NCBI GenBank assembly: GCA_051294375.1
Contig: CM119266.1
Coordinates: 4,710,573 to 4,774,572, forward strand
Direction: 5' to 3'
DNA: 64,000 bases
Origin: Paraspadella gotoi
Lineage: Eukaryota > Chaetognatha
Positions 1-13,418 of this stretch are shown piece after piece; the stretch's first letter is position 1; each line of letters opens with the position of its first letter. The position numbers and the translations under genes were made by a program. Under the pieces are notes generated by a model. The model worked only from the letters and a program-made list of their open reading frames with translations. It made no database searches and was not told where the DNA came from.

Positions 1-149
1 TAATAATGCTTATTTATAAAAGGACTTAAGGTCCACGGACAGATCAACCGAAAAGCGCATTGAGTCGCATTTACCTACGAACAACGAAAAAAAAAACAAT
101 ATAGAAAAGTAATGTAAAATCCAAATATATGCCTAAAAATATTACAGTA

Positions 150-235
150 CAAAAGTTAATTGCAATGAAAATCATTTACTACTATATGCAAATGAGATTG
201 ATGAAATCTCAATCTCATTTAGTATTATTCTAAGA
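150..235 (+). repeat. dispersed hairpin repeat, family 1
   Basis: TTTACTACTATATGCAAATG leads into AAATGAGATTGA (190-201) and, after 7 bases, its exact reverse complement TCAATCTCATTT (209-220). It lies in the unresolved left-edge intron of the tubulin gene. Confidence 0.65.
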
Positions 236-316
236 ATGTATCTCTTACAAACCCAATCGAATCGAATCGATTGCTCCCTGCCTCTTCCTCCCTACTCCCC
301 CAACGGTCTGGTTCAG

Positions 317-996
<680 letters not shown>

Positions 997-1166
997 AGTG
1001 GAGATAAAAATTTGCATGAACGCCACCAAAAAAAATAAAAAACCAAAAAACCAAAAAAAAAACAACAAATTCAAGTCGCTCGTCCTAAAATCGAGCAACC
1101 GACCAATCCTAATGTTATATTTATTAACGTATTTATTATCTATTTGTTACGTTCAATTCGCGAAGA

Positions 1167-1172
1167 AATAAA
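1167..1172 (+). promoter_or_regulatory. polyadenylation signal of the tubulin gene
   Basis: AATAAA lies about 170 bases after the tubulin stop codon in AT-rich sequence, the expected place for 3'-end processing. Confidence 0.6.
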
Positions 1173-1239
1173 TACAACTTAGTGTTTACTAGCTAGTTTT
1201 TATTTTTACTCGGAAACCTCGGGATTCCTAAAAAAAATA

Positions 1240-1280
1240 TATGAATGGATAATTTTTATATTGGTTGTACCAATTTCATA
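1240..1280 (+). repeat. dispersed repeat, family 2
   Basis: ATGAATGGATAATTTTTATA followed by TTGGTTGTACCAATTT; the TTGGT-TGT-ACCAA core is palindromic. Copies recur at 22.7, 36.1 and, diverged, 44.0 kb. Confidence 0.6.
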
Positions 1281-1576
1281 TATATATATATATAAAACGC
1301 GTGATAGAAACTTGATACTTTATTGTAACAAACTGTGCATAATAAAAACAGATTGGCGATGAGTTGGGGATCAATCTCGATCATTAAAACTAAGTTAGTG
1401 ACAGATATGCCTATTTTAATATGTATTACGGTCATTAACATACAGAGATTTTTTACAAGTAGAGAATCCTCCCTTTCATTATTGTTAAGAGAGTCGATTG
1501 GATTTTGAGGAGAGACTAGAAACAAGAAAACGGATGAAACGTGGATTAGTAGGGTGAATGTCTGTAGATCTTCTCA

Positions 1577-3254
1577 TCAGTCGTTCGAAGCGCCCTCATA
1601 CCTAAATAGAAAATGATTAATTCATGTAAATTGCCAAAAGTCGCTTAATATCGAAGTCACAATCATAGAGTTATAAAAAGGGTCACAAATATTCAAACTT
1701 CTTACAATTTACTAACAAATGCAAATTAGATTGAACTTAATTTTCTTTGGGTACAATAATTCTTACTTGGCTAATTTGGTTCTCAAGTCCTTGATTACGT
1801 TGTTTTTTTGCCCAAGCATTTTTTTCAGGTTTTGATAGACGCTCGTTTGCGCAAACTTTTTCTCCAACTGTTGCTCGGCCGTTTCGAGCTGCTCGTGAAC
1901 GCGAAGGAGTTCGTGTTTAGCCGAAGTCAATTCGTCGCCGAGAAGCGCTTCCTTTGTCGTCGACGAAGACGCCGTCTGGATTGTTAAAGGGAACGCCCTC
2001 TCAATTTCATTTTCATATCCGCTCGACTCTCATCCCACTTTACCTTTTCCATTTCGCATTTCAATTGATTCACTCGCTTCTCCAATTCGTCCGTGTCTGC
2101 CTGTAAACATAAATCATCGATTCAATCTATAACATTCCCATCTGACCCACCTGGACTGGCTAGGTCATGCCGAGTCACACCCCTTCGAGCAAACCTGCCC
2201 GTCCTTCCGTCCGCTCGACGTCCGCATCTCGTCCAACTGATCCCGCATTCGACTTTTCTCTTCCAAAAAACTAGCGGTCTTCTCTTCCGTCGTTTTAAGT
2301 CGATCGCGCAACCGTTCGTTCTCTTCTCTCAGCCTCTCGATTTCCTGTTAACGAATTTAAAAATAAATAGTTAAATAGCTAATTAATCGAAACCCCGTCC
2401 CGTTGCCTCTTTCGACTATACCATTTGAAGCAATTTCTCGGGACCCCGATCCTCGATGGGCACCAGTTTCCCCGTTTTGTACTTAGTATCGCCGAGAGGT
2501 TTCTTCACGGGTTTGCTCATCTCAGATTCCTCCATTTTCTTCACGTTTTCAAGCAATTCCGCGTTTTCCAGCTCGGAGATGTCGCCCTGGGGAAGAGAAA
2601 GTATTAATTATTGTTTAAATTTTAAATCTAAGTACAGCGTAATTTTAGAAAGAAAAACACATTTTCAGAGGAAATATTATCCTGAAAAGCAGTTTAGTAA
2701 AAATATCTGGCATAATATGCAGTATAATATCTGACGTGAAGTTTGAGATGCCATTTTTCCGCCTGTTGGAAGAATTGCTGCATCAATAGAACATTTGTGT
2801 GGGCTGCGTTTCTCAGTTCGTTTTCAACGTCTTCTCTGATGATGTTCTCCAGATCCGCGAGATGGTCCTTCACTTCGTCTACGTTGTATGTCTCTTCTAC
2901 GAGTCTAGATTCGAATATAAAGAATTAGATGAAGATCGAAATTTGGGAAATAATTAATAATCAAATTAATATCGTCCTCATATTTTTTGTTGAGAGTAAT
3001 AAAATAATCAAATTTTACAAGCGCAAAACTGATGCAATTCCATCACCTGCAATCTCTGAGGTCATCAAAAGCGGCATCGATCGCTCGCAGTCGCTTCGTC
3101 CTCTGGTATTTGGCGAACCTCATGTAACTCGTTAAAATTTCTTGGTGGTGATCGTTCAGCCCCAGTTGATCCTAGATAATTAGGTTAAAGAAAGTTTGAC
3201 CAAGTATTAAATATTATCGACTATAATTTATCAATTACAAGCCCACTTTACCAT
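1577..3254 (-). CDS. LZTFL1: leucine zipper transcription factor-like 1 (BBS17)
   Basis: Nine coding pieces on the minus strand: 3252-3254 (the ATG alone), 3047-3171, 2736-2904, 2422-2586, 2195-2344, 2044-2100, 1767-1975 and 1577-1601; all phases agree and give about 300 residues, against 299 in human. The N-terminus reads M|DQLGLNDHHQEI with MRFAKYQRTKRLRAID, the middle has ENAELLENVKKME, and the C-terminal coiled coil has AKHELLRVHEQLETAEQQLEKK and ends KYEGASND, matching family landmarks throughout. LZTFL1 is a cytoplasmic coiled-coil protein that binds the BBSome and restrains its entry into cilia. The last exon adds only eight codons. The neighbour EIF4B is divergent, with 430 bp between start codons. 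Confidence 0.95.
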
Positions 3255-3684
3255 TGTTTTATGGATGGGTTATCTTGGTATGCAGAAGAGAACAGTATTT
3301 CAAATCTTCGATCTTTCCATCCGTAATTTAGTATTTTGTAGAGATAAGTTTTCTACGAATGCTAAAATAGTAACAACTACCGCTAATTAATATAGTTATT
3401 TATTGAACATCGCTAAAAAGAAGAAAATTCCCAGGAATTTGTTCGTTTCCATGACAACCTCCAATTAAGTAGAACAAGGCAGTCGAACTCTCTCCTTGAA
3501 ATCTTTCAATTTTATGGTTAAATGCGACCTTGTTTGTCAGTTATTTATTTTTATTTACTAAAAAGAAGAAACTTTCGAGCCATGGATTCGATGGTCACGC
3601 TGTGACGCGTTCGTGGTCTCGTCGCCCTTCGTCCAACCAATTTCGATCAGATTCGAGACTCGACCATGCTTGTTTACTAAAAAC
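3255..3684. promoter_or_regulatory. shared upstream region of LZTFL1 and EIF4B
   Basis: The 430 bases between two opposing start codons must hold the 5' UTRs and promoters of both genes. I see no TATA box or clear initiator and no other gene. The assignment is positional. Confidence 0.4.
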
Positions 3685-5631
3685 ATGGCTTCTACAGGTT
3701 AGTCGGGATTTTTCCTTTTCTCGTTAAAATATTCATTATTAAGTATCAATTAACGGATAAAATTACATTCACATAGTTTTTTATACAATCAAAGTTTGCT
3801 TTGAGGGGATTTGCTTCAAAATTTTACCGAATTCTTAATCAAGATGCAGTTTTTAATCCGTTACCGATAATGAGTCATGTGGCATTCCCTGTTCTCGACC
3901 GCCCCGGGGTTCGTGAAACACGTGTTAACCTTAAACTCATCGTCTTTCCCCCCAATTGTCTCGTCTCAGGCAAAAAAAGTAAAAAGACTAAAGGGACGAC
4001 CTTTAGCCTCAACGAATTCCTGGGCGATGAGTCCCAGCAGGTGGTGGTGTCGGGGCTGGACTGGGCCTCCGAGATGGAGAACGTCGACATCGGTCAGTCC
4101 GACTACGACTACGGTCCGCCCAAGATGATCATCGATCGCTCGCAGCTCCCGTCCGCGCCAAGGGCCGCTCGCGGTGAGTGTTACTGTTGGGGATTGAAGC
4201 TTATACCCAACTTTTTTGAATAAATTCGAAAAAGAGGAAGAAATGATAAAATGGAAAGAAGGGCTTTAATTCCTCGTCTCTTTAATCCCAGGCGCGGACG
4301 TGGACATGGAACGCGTCCCCAAGAACCCGCCCTACACGGCCTACATCGGGAATCTGCCCTACGAGGTGAAAGAGTCGGACATCGTCGACTTCTTCCGTAA
4401 ACTGACGGTGAAGAGCGTGAGAATCCCGCGCGAGAACGGAGAGTCGGGCAGACCCAAAGGATTCGGCTACGCGGAGTTCGCCACCAGAGAGGAACTCATC
4501 GAGGGACTCTGCATGAACAACGAGGTGGGGCTTGGGTGGTAGAGCTGGGATAGTGGAGGGTTGGGGCGGTAGAGCTTGGTGGGGGTAGGGCTTTGAGTGG
4601 AAGCGCTGGGACGATAGTTCCAAGTTATTTTGAGTCTAGTTTAGGATGGAAAGAGAAAATGATTTAACGGAGATCTCTTACTGAAGAGTATTATTTAAAT
4701 CTCTACAAATTAGTTAGAACTTTACTTAGATTCTAAATAAAAACTTAAAATCGTCCAGATGTTGGAAAATCGTCGGATTCGCGTTGATCTCGCCGACAAG
4801 GCTGGACAAGACGACGGACGTCAAGGATTCGGGAGAGACGGCGATCGAGATCGAGAGGTAAGTGTCGTCGACTGTCGATGCCTCACTTTTCTCTGCTCAC
4901 CCCGCCGACCGCCGTGGAAGAGGACACTCTTTACTCTTCGTAACTGTTTGACGCAGACGGACCGCAGCGGCGGCGTTTCCAACTGGCGGGCGGAGAAGCA
5001 GACGTGGACGCCCAGGGAGAACGACAACCGGGGATCGCGTGACGATCGCGACAGAGACGGTGAGTTTGCGGTTTTGTGACGTGTGATCACGTGATTCATC
5101 TGTGAATAATAAAACAATAAAAATACCCGAGAAAAAATAGTTCTTTTCTTGGTATCGTGGAAAAGCGTTGAGGATATAAATTGTAATTTGATGGTCTTCA
5201 AACTCTTCATTTTCACTTCCGCCCTTTTTTCTTTCGAATGAATCCAAATGTTCCTTTTCCCTTTTCGTCTCTCATCTCAAAGAGGCGGACAATCCTTATT
5301 ATTTCCACCCGAGCATGTTCGTCGATCTCGGCGCCTCTTCCGTCGACGACGCCGCCTCTTCCTTCCTCGACGCCAAAACCGAGGACGTTGGGTCGACGCC
5401 CTCGTCGCGGCGCCCCTCGCAAGACGCCGGGACGTCTCGCCGAGAACAACGGCGCCGGAATCGGGCCGAGGGGAAAGGGCGGAAGGGGACGGGGCGACAG
5501 ACGCCGAGGTCTCGATCGCAGGAAGACATTTTGGACGATGAGGAGAAAGGAGGATGGTTCGGACAGAGAAATTCTTCGGTAAAGATGATAGTATGTTCGT
5601 CCACAATAGTCTATTTTAGAGGACAAAAAAG

Positions 5632-5672
<41 letters not shown>

Positions 5673-8600
5673 GTCAAGATTTGTAGGCTAACTTTCTCCT
5701 TTGCTTTTTCTCTTCTATCCGAAACTCCATTAATCTTCTAGCGAAGCAACGGCGCCCGATTTGGGTCAGACTCGAGCGCCGGTTTGACTTGGGCCGGACG
5801 CGGCGGTTCTCTCGGGCGCCGCGCCTCCGCTATCGACTTTCGATACGAAGGAGGCGTGCCCGTTCGAGGACGACGAAAATCTATGGATATTTTGGGCGAC
5901 GGCAGGTGGAGATTTTTTTTGGTGGCCGTGAGAATTAGGAGTTGTTTCAATTTGCTTTTTGGGTTCTTGAGATCCGTCAGTAAACACCACAAAAAAATCT
6001 ATTCAGGAACGAATCTAATCCTAACGATTTTTCGCGAGTTAAACTCGGATCTCGCGCTTCCGGGTATCGAGGAGTTTTCGCGTCTTATTACGGATCTGGC
6101 GTCTCGGCCGCAAATCACACCGACAGAATTTTTCACAAATTCGAACGATTCGAAATTCCCGCCGCCAGAGGTTCGCCGGTTCCTTACTTTTTATTTCCCC
6201 TTTGCTTCAATGCGGGCGGCTGAATTAGAGGGAAATCTTTTTTTGGTTTTTTTTTTGGCTTTTTAGTTTTGGCTCTTGCTGTGATGTCATTCTTATCTCT
6301 AATTAGCACGGATTTGAAATTTTGGACTGGTCGTTTTTAGTTGGAGAGTTTTTCTCCGATCTTGCTTCTTATTTACTTTCTCTCTTCGTTCCTTCGGGAT
6401 TTTTAGATGCGGAGAGTACGGACAAGAGGTCGCGCTTGCTCTCTTAGCTGTTTTAGTTTCCTTCGCTTTTGGGTTATCCTTCGGGCTATTGTCATGCCAT
6501 TGCCATGTCATGCCTATAGGCCTAGAGAGAAAATTGATTTTTATTTTCGGAAATCTTGAATATTCGCGACAATTTCTTCTCTTTTATAACATTTTTTTTG
6601 ATTGACCTGCAGAGCTCAACTTTATTTCCTTTTTTTCCACCGACGAGTATTTTTTTCCCCAAGTTTTGATTTCACTCACGGCTGCGATTATTCCGCACGC
6701 ACTCCTGATGTGACTCCGGCACAACGGCGCCACGCCCAATGCATATCGTTAATGGATGACATTTTTCATCCTCATCTCTTCTTCGCTCCGCAGGTTTCAA
6801 TCGCGGATTTTCCGACCGCGACGGCGACCGCGGCTTCGGAGGTCAACGCCGCGGCTTTGACAATCACAACGACAGGCGGGATGACAGGCGGGATGACAGG
6901 CGCGATGACAGGCGGGACGACCGGCGGGACGACAGGCGCGGAAGCCACGACAACCTCGATAGATACGACAGTCGGGACAGACTCAACGGGAGAGGAAGTC
7001 GAGATGATTTGGTCCGAGACAATCGAGGTTCGAGCCACAGTTATAATTTTTTCGTCTTTCAATTTTCATATTTACATATTCAATTCGCTTTGGAACAGGT
7101 TACGATCGACGCGACGACCGACGCGACGATCGCCGTGACGATCGCCGCGACGATCGCCGCGGCTACGGCGATCGCGGCGATCGCTACTCCTCGGATCGCG
7201 GCGGAAGTCGGTACAGCAGCGACAGGGAAATGGACAATCGTCGACAATACGGACGAGGAGGAGGAGGAGGAGGTGGTTACGATCGGGGATACGACGATAG
7301 AGGATTCGATAGGAAAGACGATCGCGGATACGGCGGCCGACGGGACGATAATCGGCAAGGTAAATATACTGATAAGTTAATATTTAATGTTATTTTAAAC
7401 TTAATACAAATTAAAACGTTCGAAACGTCGCAGCGAATTAAGTGGGGGTAAGCAAATGTCTAAGAAATCCAAACGTAATCCTTCATCTTCTTCGAATCTT
7501 CTTCCTCCAAACCAAAAAAAAAAAAAAGAGCGCCGCCCACCCTACGGCAGCAACACCCTTCCTCGACGCAGCCAACCGCGCGCCGATGACGCCGGCGGTT
7601 GGCGTCCGTCGGAAGACGGCGGCCCCCGCAATCTCAGTCGTAGCAATTCTAGGCAAAGTTACTCTCCGGATTATGCTAGAGAAAGGATAAGTGAGTCGCG
7701 CTTCTATTTTCATCTCTCTCTTTCTCACCCCAAGTTCCGACTTTAGTGTCGCAGTAGAGACAGTTTATTGTTAATTTAGTTTAAGTTGTTTTTGTTACTT
7801 TTTAGTTTTATAAAATACGTTTCAGTGTCTCTCCCATCCCCTAAAAGTCTCTGTTGTCTCGTTAATATTTCCCGCGAATCTCACTAAAATATTTCGTCGT
7901 CCGATTGCTACAGTAGAGAACGGTGTTTTTTTTTTTTCTAACCAGCTTTCTATGCCTTTTCGTTGGAAACCAACTCCGCTGTACACGCATGTTAAATCGC
8001 TTTTTCTTAATAACTCAATTTTGCCAATTTGGTGACTGAGAAAGCGAACGTTAACTGTAAAACCTTGCGTCATGAATCGTTCGAAAATTACTCGTTATCC
8101 TTCTAATCCATCGCCGATTATAAAATAATCGAAAATAAAAACTAATAAGGATTCCATTTATAATCTATAATAATTCATTTTCTTGCCGCCCTCAAATTCC
8201 CCCTCCTTTTTCAAAACTGAAGACGACTCTCACTCAGACAGAGTGCCTTCCTCTTCCTCACCCGCCACCCCAAAACCCAACCCCTTCGGAGACGCCAAAC
8301 CCGTCAACATACCCGACCCTACCTTGCGCGAGGACCGCCCGCCCCGCGGCGCTCCCCCGGCAAAAGACGGCGCCGCCCAGGAAGGCGACGGTTCCCCGGC
8401 GCCTCAATCGTCCCAGGGCAAGGGCGGCGAGGACGCCGCCGCTCCGGGCTCCGGCGCCTCCAACTCGTCCGGGGGCAGACCCCGCCTGAAATTGGCGCCG
8501 AGGACGAAGCCTCGACCCGAGGGTCTGACTGCCCCGCCGCCGGCCTCGTCGGGATCCGCCATCTTTGGCGGCGCGAAACCCGTCGACACTTCGGCGAGAG

Positions 8601-10331
8601 AGAAGGAAATAGAGGAGAGGATCGTCAAGCAACGAGCGGACGTGGAGAAGATTAAGGAGAAAGACGCCAGGTTCATGATATTTCGATGCTGAGGGGAATA
8701 AATGACAATTTGAATTTGAAATTTAAAGTTGTTATGATTTAATTTTTAGCAAAGAGGAGTCGCCTCACGAAGGCGGCGTAAATGGTGAAGGCAACGTAGA
8801 CTCAAACGCGACCGAATCTTCGCCTCCGACGGGTTAGTATTTTTTTTTTCTTTTTTCCTTCTTTCACTTTTCTTTTTAGTTCTTTGCATGAAGGGAGTTT
8901 TATTCATATATATATATATCTAACGCACATTTACACATCCGCTTACTCGTCTATTATTCTTTTTATTTTTGTTTCCGGCGTTCAGTCAATCTGATCCCGG
9001 CTCCTCCCCCAAAAGTCAATGCATGGGGTAAACCTTTACCCAGAGCCCTTTCTTCTACAGAGAGTGCCCCTGAAACTTCTCCAGTAACTCAAGGTTTGCG
9101 TTTTGGGTTGAAAACTCAGAATGTATATTTTACAGACTAAGAATTTTCATAGCTTTTGTTGCCAATCTTGTGCGTCTCGAAAATTACGAAGTCTATTCAT
9201 CTAAAGCATTTAAAAAAAAATCATCTTCAAATTTTCGTGATTTAGATTTGCTCGTTTTATTCGAGATTTATTCGGAGCGGGGTTGCAGGAGTAATTAATT
9301 AGGTTTACGATTTTAGTTTTAGATTTACCGTCGATGAACTCGAAAGACTTAAAACGACTCCGCTCGTTTTCCAACTTTTATTTCCAAATAGATGTAGCGT
9401 CCGATTCGTACAGTGCAAACCCGGAATTCGTGTAATAATCCGCCTCTAAAACGAGTGAATTAACTAATACAGTTATCAACGACTCTTGTACGTATGTATA
9501 TAAACTTAAGTCTTAAACTGACTTTCGCTTTTTAGAAGAATCGTCCTCGCGGCGGACGACGCCTCCCAAAGACGGTTCCACCCAAAGCGGCGCTCCTCCT
9601 CATGGCGCCGGTAAACCCCCCGTACAACAGAGGTCCTTTGACGGCGACGGGAGACGCGACCGCGGAAATCTGCAGCAAAGGTGTTGATTCAAATGCAATT
9701 AAATATCTTATGTATAATTGTATAATGTATATCGGTAATTTTTCTGTTGTTCAGACGCGACGGGGAAAATTACGGCTCACATTGGGGAACACGACGGAAC
9801 CAGGACGCCCCGGCACGCAGCGGCGGAGGCGGCGGCAGCGCTCGAAGCCGCGAAGGACCGCGAGGCGGCGGCCGCGGCGGACGCGGCGGTTTTGACAGCG
9901 TCCCAAGAGGCGGCGGCGACCGCTACAAAGATTCTACCTCAGGCCGATCCTATTCGCCGCCGTCCCAGCAACCGCCGAAGGATTATAAGGACATGAAGAA
10001 ACTCGAAGAGACTAAACCCAAGGTGAAAACTTGATTGTGCTTGTTGTGGTTATGATTGGCTGCCATGGGTAGTGGGTACGAAAAATTCCCAAGAAGATCG
10101 AGATAACAAAATGATAATGGTGTTCCACTGGGAGAAATGAAGACAGGAGAACTTTTTACAGTCATGTACATAAAAAACGCGCTTTAACCATTATTCTTAT
10201 TATTTTATTATTTAATCCCCATTTCTTTTATCATTCAGGTTTGGGACACCGGAAATAAATTTTCTATGCTGATGGCCGAAGAGGACGCACCGGCGACAAC
10301 CGAAGACGATTCCTTCATCGGCGCCGAATAA
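3685..10331 (+). CDS. EIF4B: eukaryotic translation initiation factor 4B
   Basis: Exons: 3685-3697, 3970-4173, 4292-4524, 4759-4857, 4957-5059, 5283-5578, 5742-5905, 6007-6170, 6794-7027, 7099-7359, 7529-7690, 8223-8670, 8750-8832, 8986-9093, 9536-9680, 9755-10022 and 10239-10331; all phases agree, giving about 1025 residues against 611 in human. The N-terminus is the Lys-rich MASTG..KKTK start, then an RRM with RNP2 (AYIGNL) and RNP1 (KGFGYAEF), then a DRYG-like region with (RRDD)n repeats and RGYGDRGDRYSS, then the conserved FGGAKPVDTSAREKEIEERI motif and an RGG-rich tail. eIF4B stimulates the eIF4A helicase during 43S recruitment. Exons 5283, 5742 and 6007 code ~208 Ser/Arg/Gly-rich residues not present in vertebrate eIF4B; as a trio they can be skipped without changing frame, so an ~817-residue form is possible. 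These three are less certain than the rest. Confidence 0.93.
5640..5671. repeat. (GA)n microsatellite
   Basis: About 16 GA units lie in the eIF4B intron between exons 5283-5578 and 5742-5905. Confidence 0.85.
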
Positions 10332-12307
10332 AAAAAAAGTCAAAGTGAGGCGGCGGCGGCAGCGGATTCTTTGGTCTTCGCTTCACTTTATTCACAAATC
10401 CTCCACCTTCTTTTTCTTTGGTTTTCCCCAGCGAATTCTCTTTCTCTCTCTATTACATCCGGGGTTTTTCTATCTCTAGAGAAAATTAAACCTCGTTTAA
10501 AAAGAAAAAAAAAAACCGCACACGTTTTTCTACGCCTGTTTTCTTTCTACCCCATTCCGGTCTTTTTTTCCGGACGTTTACATATATATATATATACGCG
10601 CAAGACGGCGGACACAAGCTGGTGGATCCTACAATTTTTCGTTCTGCCCCGATTTAGTGACTACTCTCTCTCTCTCTCTCTCTCTCTCTCCGGGAAATTT
10701 GAATGAAACGATTAACAGTTGGGTTACGGAAAACTTATTCTAAAAAAAAAATTCTCTCGCGCGCGCTGACTTCGGGATCGTCGCTCGATTCTACTCTCAA
10801 TTTTATCGCTCGATTCTACTCTCAATTTCGTCTCGTTCTTCCTCTCTCTCTCTTCGCCCATGATACGACTCTCTCCTCGGCCACGATTGCGTCCCTCCTT
10901 GCCGGGTAGTCGACGCCGTCGGGGGCGGGGCTCCGCCGGCTCCGGGATCCCACGGGTCGCGGAACCCCGACTCGACGATGCGACGACGATAGCGACGACG
11001 GACGACAACGCGACGACGTTCTCTCCTGCGTTTTTTCCTCAATGTTCCTCACCTTGTTTTTCCGCCGCGACGCGGACGACGAAAACTCTGACCACGTTTG
11101 CCCCGGTCATTCCCTCGCCGAGCCTCGCCGGGTCACTCCGACCCCGCGAGCGGCGGGGTCTCGACCCCAAATCCTCTCCCTCCTCTGACCCAGGATCGAA
11201 AAGGCGACGGGCGGGGGCGACGTCGTCCTCCTCGCCGGGAGATCCTCTCCAATCCAGCGAAGGTCGTCTTCGTCCCCGCCCAACATTTTTAACTAAAGAG
11301 AGAATCGAGATTCGATGACTTTTTACTTTTTTTTTGGTCGCGTTAGGGTTTTTTTAAATATAAATGTGGTTAACGATGATTCTATAGTTTATATTTATTG
11401 GTGTTTTTTTTTCTTCCTTCGAGCATCGCACTAGTATAAAGATACTATCGTATAATTCATGGTTACGGCATTGTTGTAGATTAGTTTCGGTTTTTATTTC
11501 GAGATATACTTATTTCCCTACATATAACTTACTCGCGAATTTCTAAAAAAAAAGAGCACGCTTTTGGTTTATTTGTTTCTTCCCCGGCGAATCGCTTCAA
11601 AGATGGAGCCAACTTTTAGCTCTTTTTAATCACTGCGCTTCTCTTTATCAGCTTTTTGTTTCAGTTTAACCAGAATTTTAATAATGCCTTTTCCCAATTT
11701 ATTTCCCGCCCCCCATGAAATTCATTTAGTTATTATTAATTTTTCTCTTTTTAACTCGTTTCTGTAAATTGGATTAATTTTTTTTTCTTCCCCCTTCTCC
11801 TCCGCCCTCTAATCAACACGCGATTTTTTGTTTTCATCATAAATACTAATCGTTAGTCTCAATATATAGTAACACAGACGCTGTGATTCTTTGTTACCGA
11901 AATATCAAGTCTCTTTCTGGACGCGATGTCATCATGATTCCTTTATTTTTGGCGCCAAAAGGGAGAAAAACTCCTTTCGAGGATTAAGTATTGCCTCCTG
12001 CCAAATCGATCGATGGGTCGGCGAGAACGAATATGGTACGGCTTTAACTGTATAAACTGTCATGAATGTTTTAAATTTATTAAAAACGTCTGTGGATTAT
12101 TCGTACCTTTGTCGTTTTCGCCGCTCATGTAAATCAGTGTTTTTTTTTCCTTTTTATTTTTTTTTTGTTTTACTGTTTTGACTGTAATTAGAAAGATTTC
12201 GTGTTACGAGTAAAATTGCTGTATTGGTCATTGCCAAATTTGAATGTTTTTCTTTTTTCTCTTTTTCTTAGTTACTAAAAAATTCTTCGATATAGTTATT
12301 AAATAAA
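10332..12307 (+). other. probable long 3' UTR of EIF4B
   Basis: No gene with recognisable homology follows the eIF4B stop until importin-4. The stretch holds a (CT)n tract (10664-10690) and a GC-rich block at 10860-11290 that is open in several frames on both strands, but its translations are Arg/Ser/Pro low complexity and match nothing I know. An AATAAA at 12302-12307 could end the transcript. The UTR call is inference from strand, spacing and that signal. Confidence 0.4.
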
Positions 12308-12403
12308 GAAAGACGATCTAATAATTAATGGACGATGGACGTAAGAAAACATCTCAAGAAATTGAAAGATTCACTCGTCCAAGAAAGAAAAATATTTCAA
12401 GCC

Positions 12404-12470
12404 TTTTTGTCTGACGATTTACATTAATAGCTTTTGTCTGACGATTTACATTAATAGCTTTTGTCTCTCA
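12404..12470. repeat. 27-bp tandem repeat
   Basis: The unit CTTTTGTCTGACGATTTACA + TTAATAG occurs twice in full and a third time in part, with no mismatch between the first two copies. It lies between the probable eIF4B poly(A) site and importin-4. Confidence 0.85.
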
Positions 12471-12922
12471 CTGGATTAATTTGGTTACTTTTATTTATAT
12501 ACGAGTCAATTGAACCAAAAAAGGTAACTGTCAACGTTAATGACAAAAGAGTAAAAGATTAAAAACTACAAAAACGGGGTCATCGACCTTCGCCGAGTTG
12601 GACTCTCCCTCTCTCACACGTGAGGAGGTTTCTTTTTTACCTAACGACCTCCTCCCCCGCATTTGCCGCCGCCCGCTGATTCCCTCGCTGCTCCGCCGCA
12701 CCGAAGATCTCATTTCAAATTTTCCCGCCACGGGGCTTCTGCGTTCTCCGTACCGCTGCTCCGCCGCGTCGTCGTCGCGGCTGACGAGATATCGGAACTC
12801 GCAGTTTTCTCTCTATCCCCTTCTATCTCTCTCTATTTCTCTCTCTTTCCCGCGGAGGCAGCAGGCGACTCTCTCGACCACGGTTCCCAGTTCTCCGGGC
12901 AGCGACTCTGGCCGTAACAGCG

Positions 12923-13362
12923 ATGATGGCGGGGGAATCCCCGACCGAAATCAACCTGGAGGAAATCCTGGCCAATCTGCTCGTCCCCGACAACGCCGTC
13001 ATCAAACAGGCGAGCCTATCTTCCTTTAAAACCGTTGCTCGGTTTGGGGGAGTTCTCTTCACGTTGTCAATTAATTTTCTTTTTGTTTATATTTTTTCCT
13101 TTTTTTTTCTCTCTCCCTTCTGACGCGTGGAGCTTTGACTTTCTGCAATGAGGTGGCTGTGTGGGTCGGTTGGTGGGAGAGACTTGCATTTTCTTGAAAT
13201 TAATTGTTATCGTCTCATCGACATTTGTTTGTTCACTTTTTTTTCCATCTGAAACTCGTTTCTCTTTTCCTCTCGAAATGTCCTCCTTTTTCTCGCTCTA
13301 GCGGTTCTGCCACCGAACCGCGCTTATCCCTGGGCTTTCGGTGCTGCATCAATGGCCGAGGC

Positions 13363-13418
<56 letters not shown>

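Noticed and set aside
5238-5582. Two other plus-strand frames over the eIF4B exon at 5283-5578
   Set aside because: Only the third frame joins both neighbours in phase; the others hit stops or break the chain of exons.
10860-11318. 152-codon plus-strand frame and opposing minus frames after eIF4B
   Set aside because: All frames are open because of GC-rich, Arg/Ser/Pro low complexity. No homology and no consistent splice sites; better read as UTR.
12598-13029. 143-codon plus-strand frame upstream of importin-4
   Set aside because: It overlaps the true start (ATG 12923) in another frame and lacks any conserved motif.
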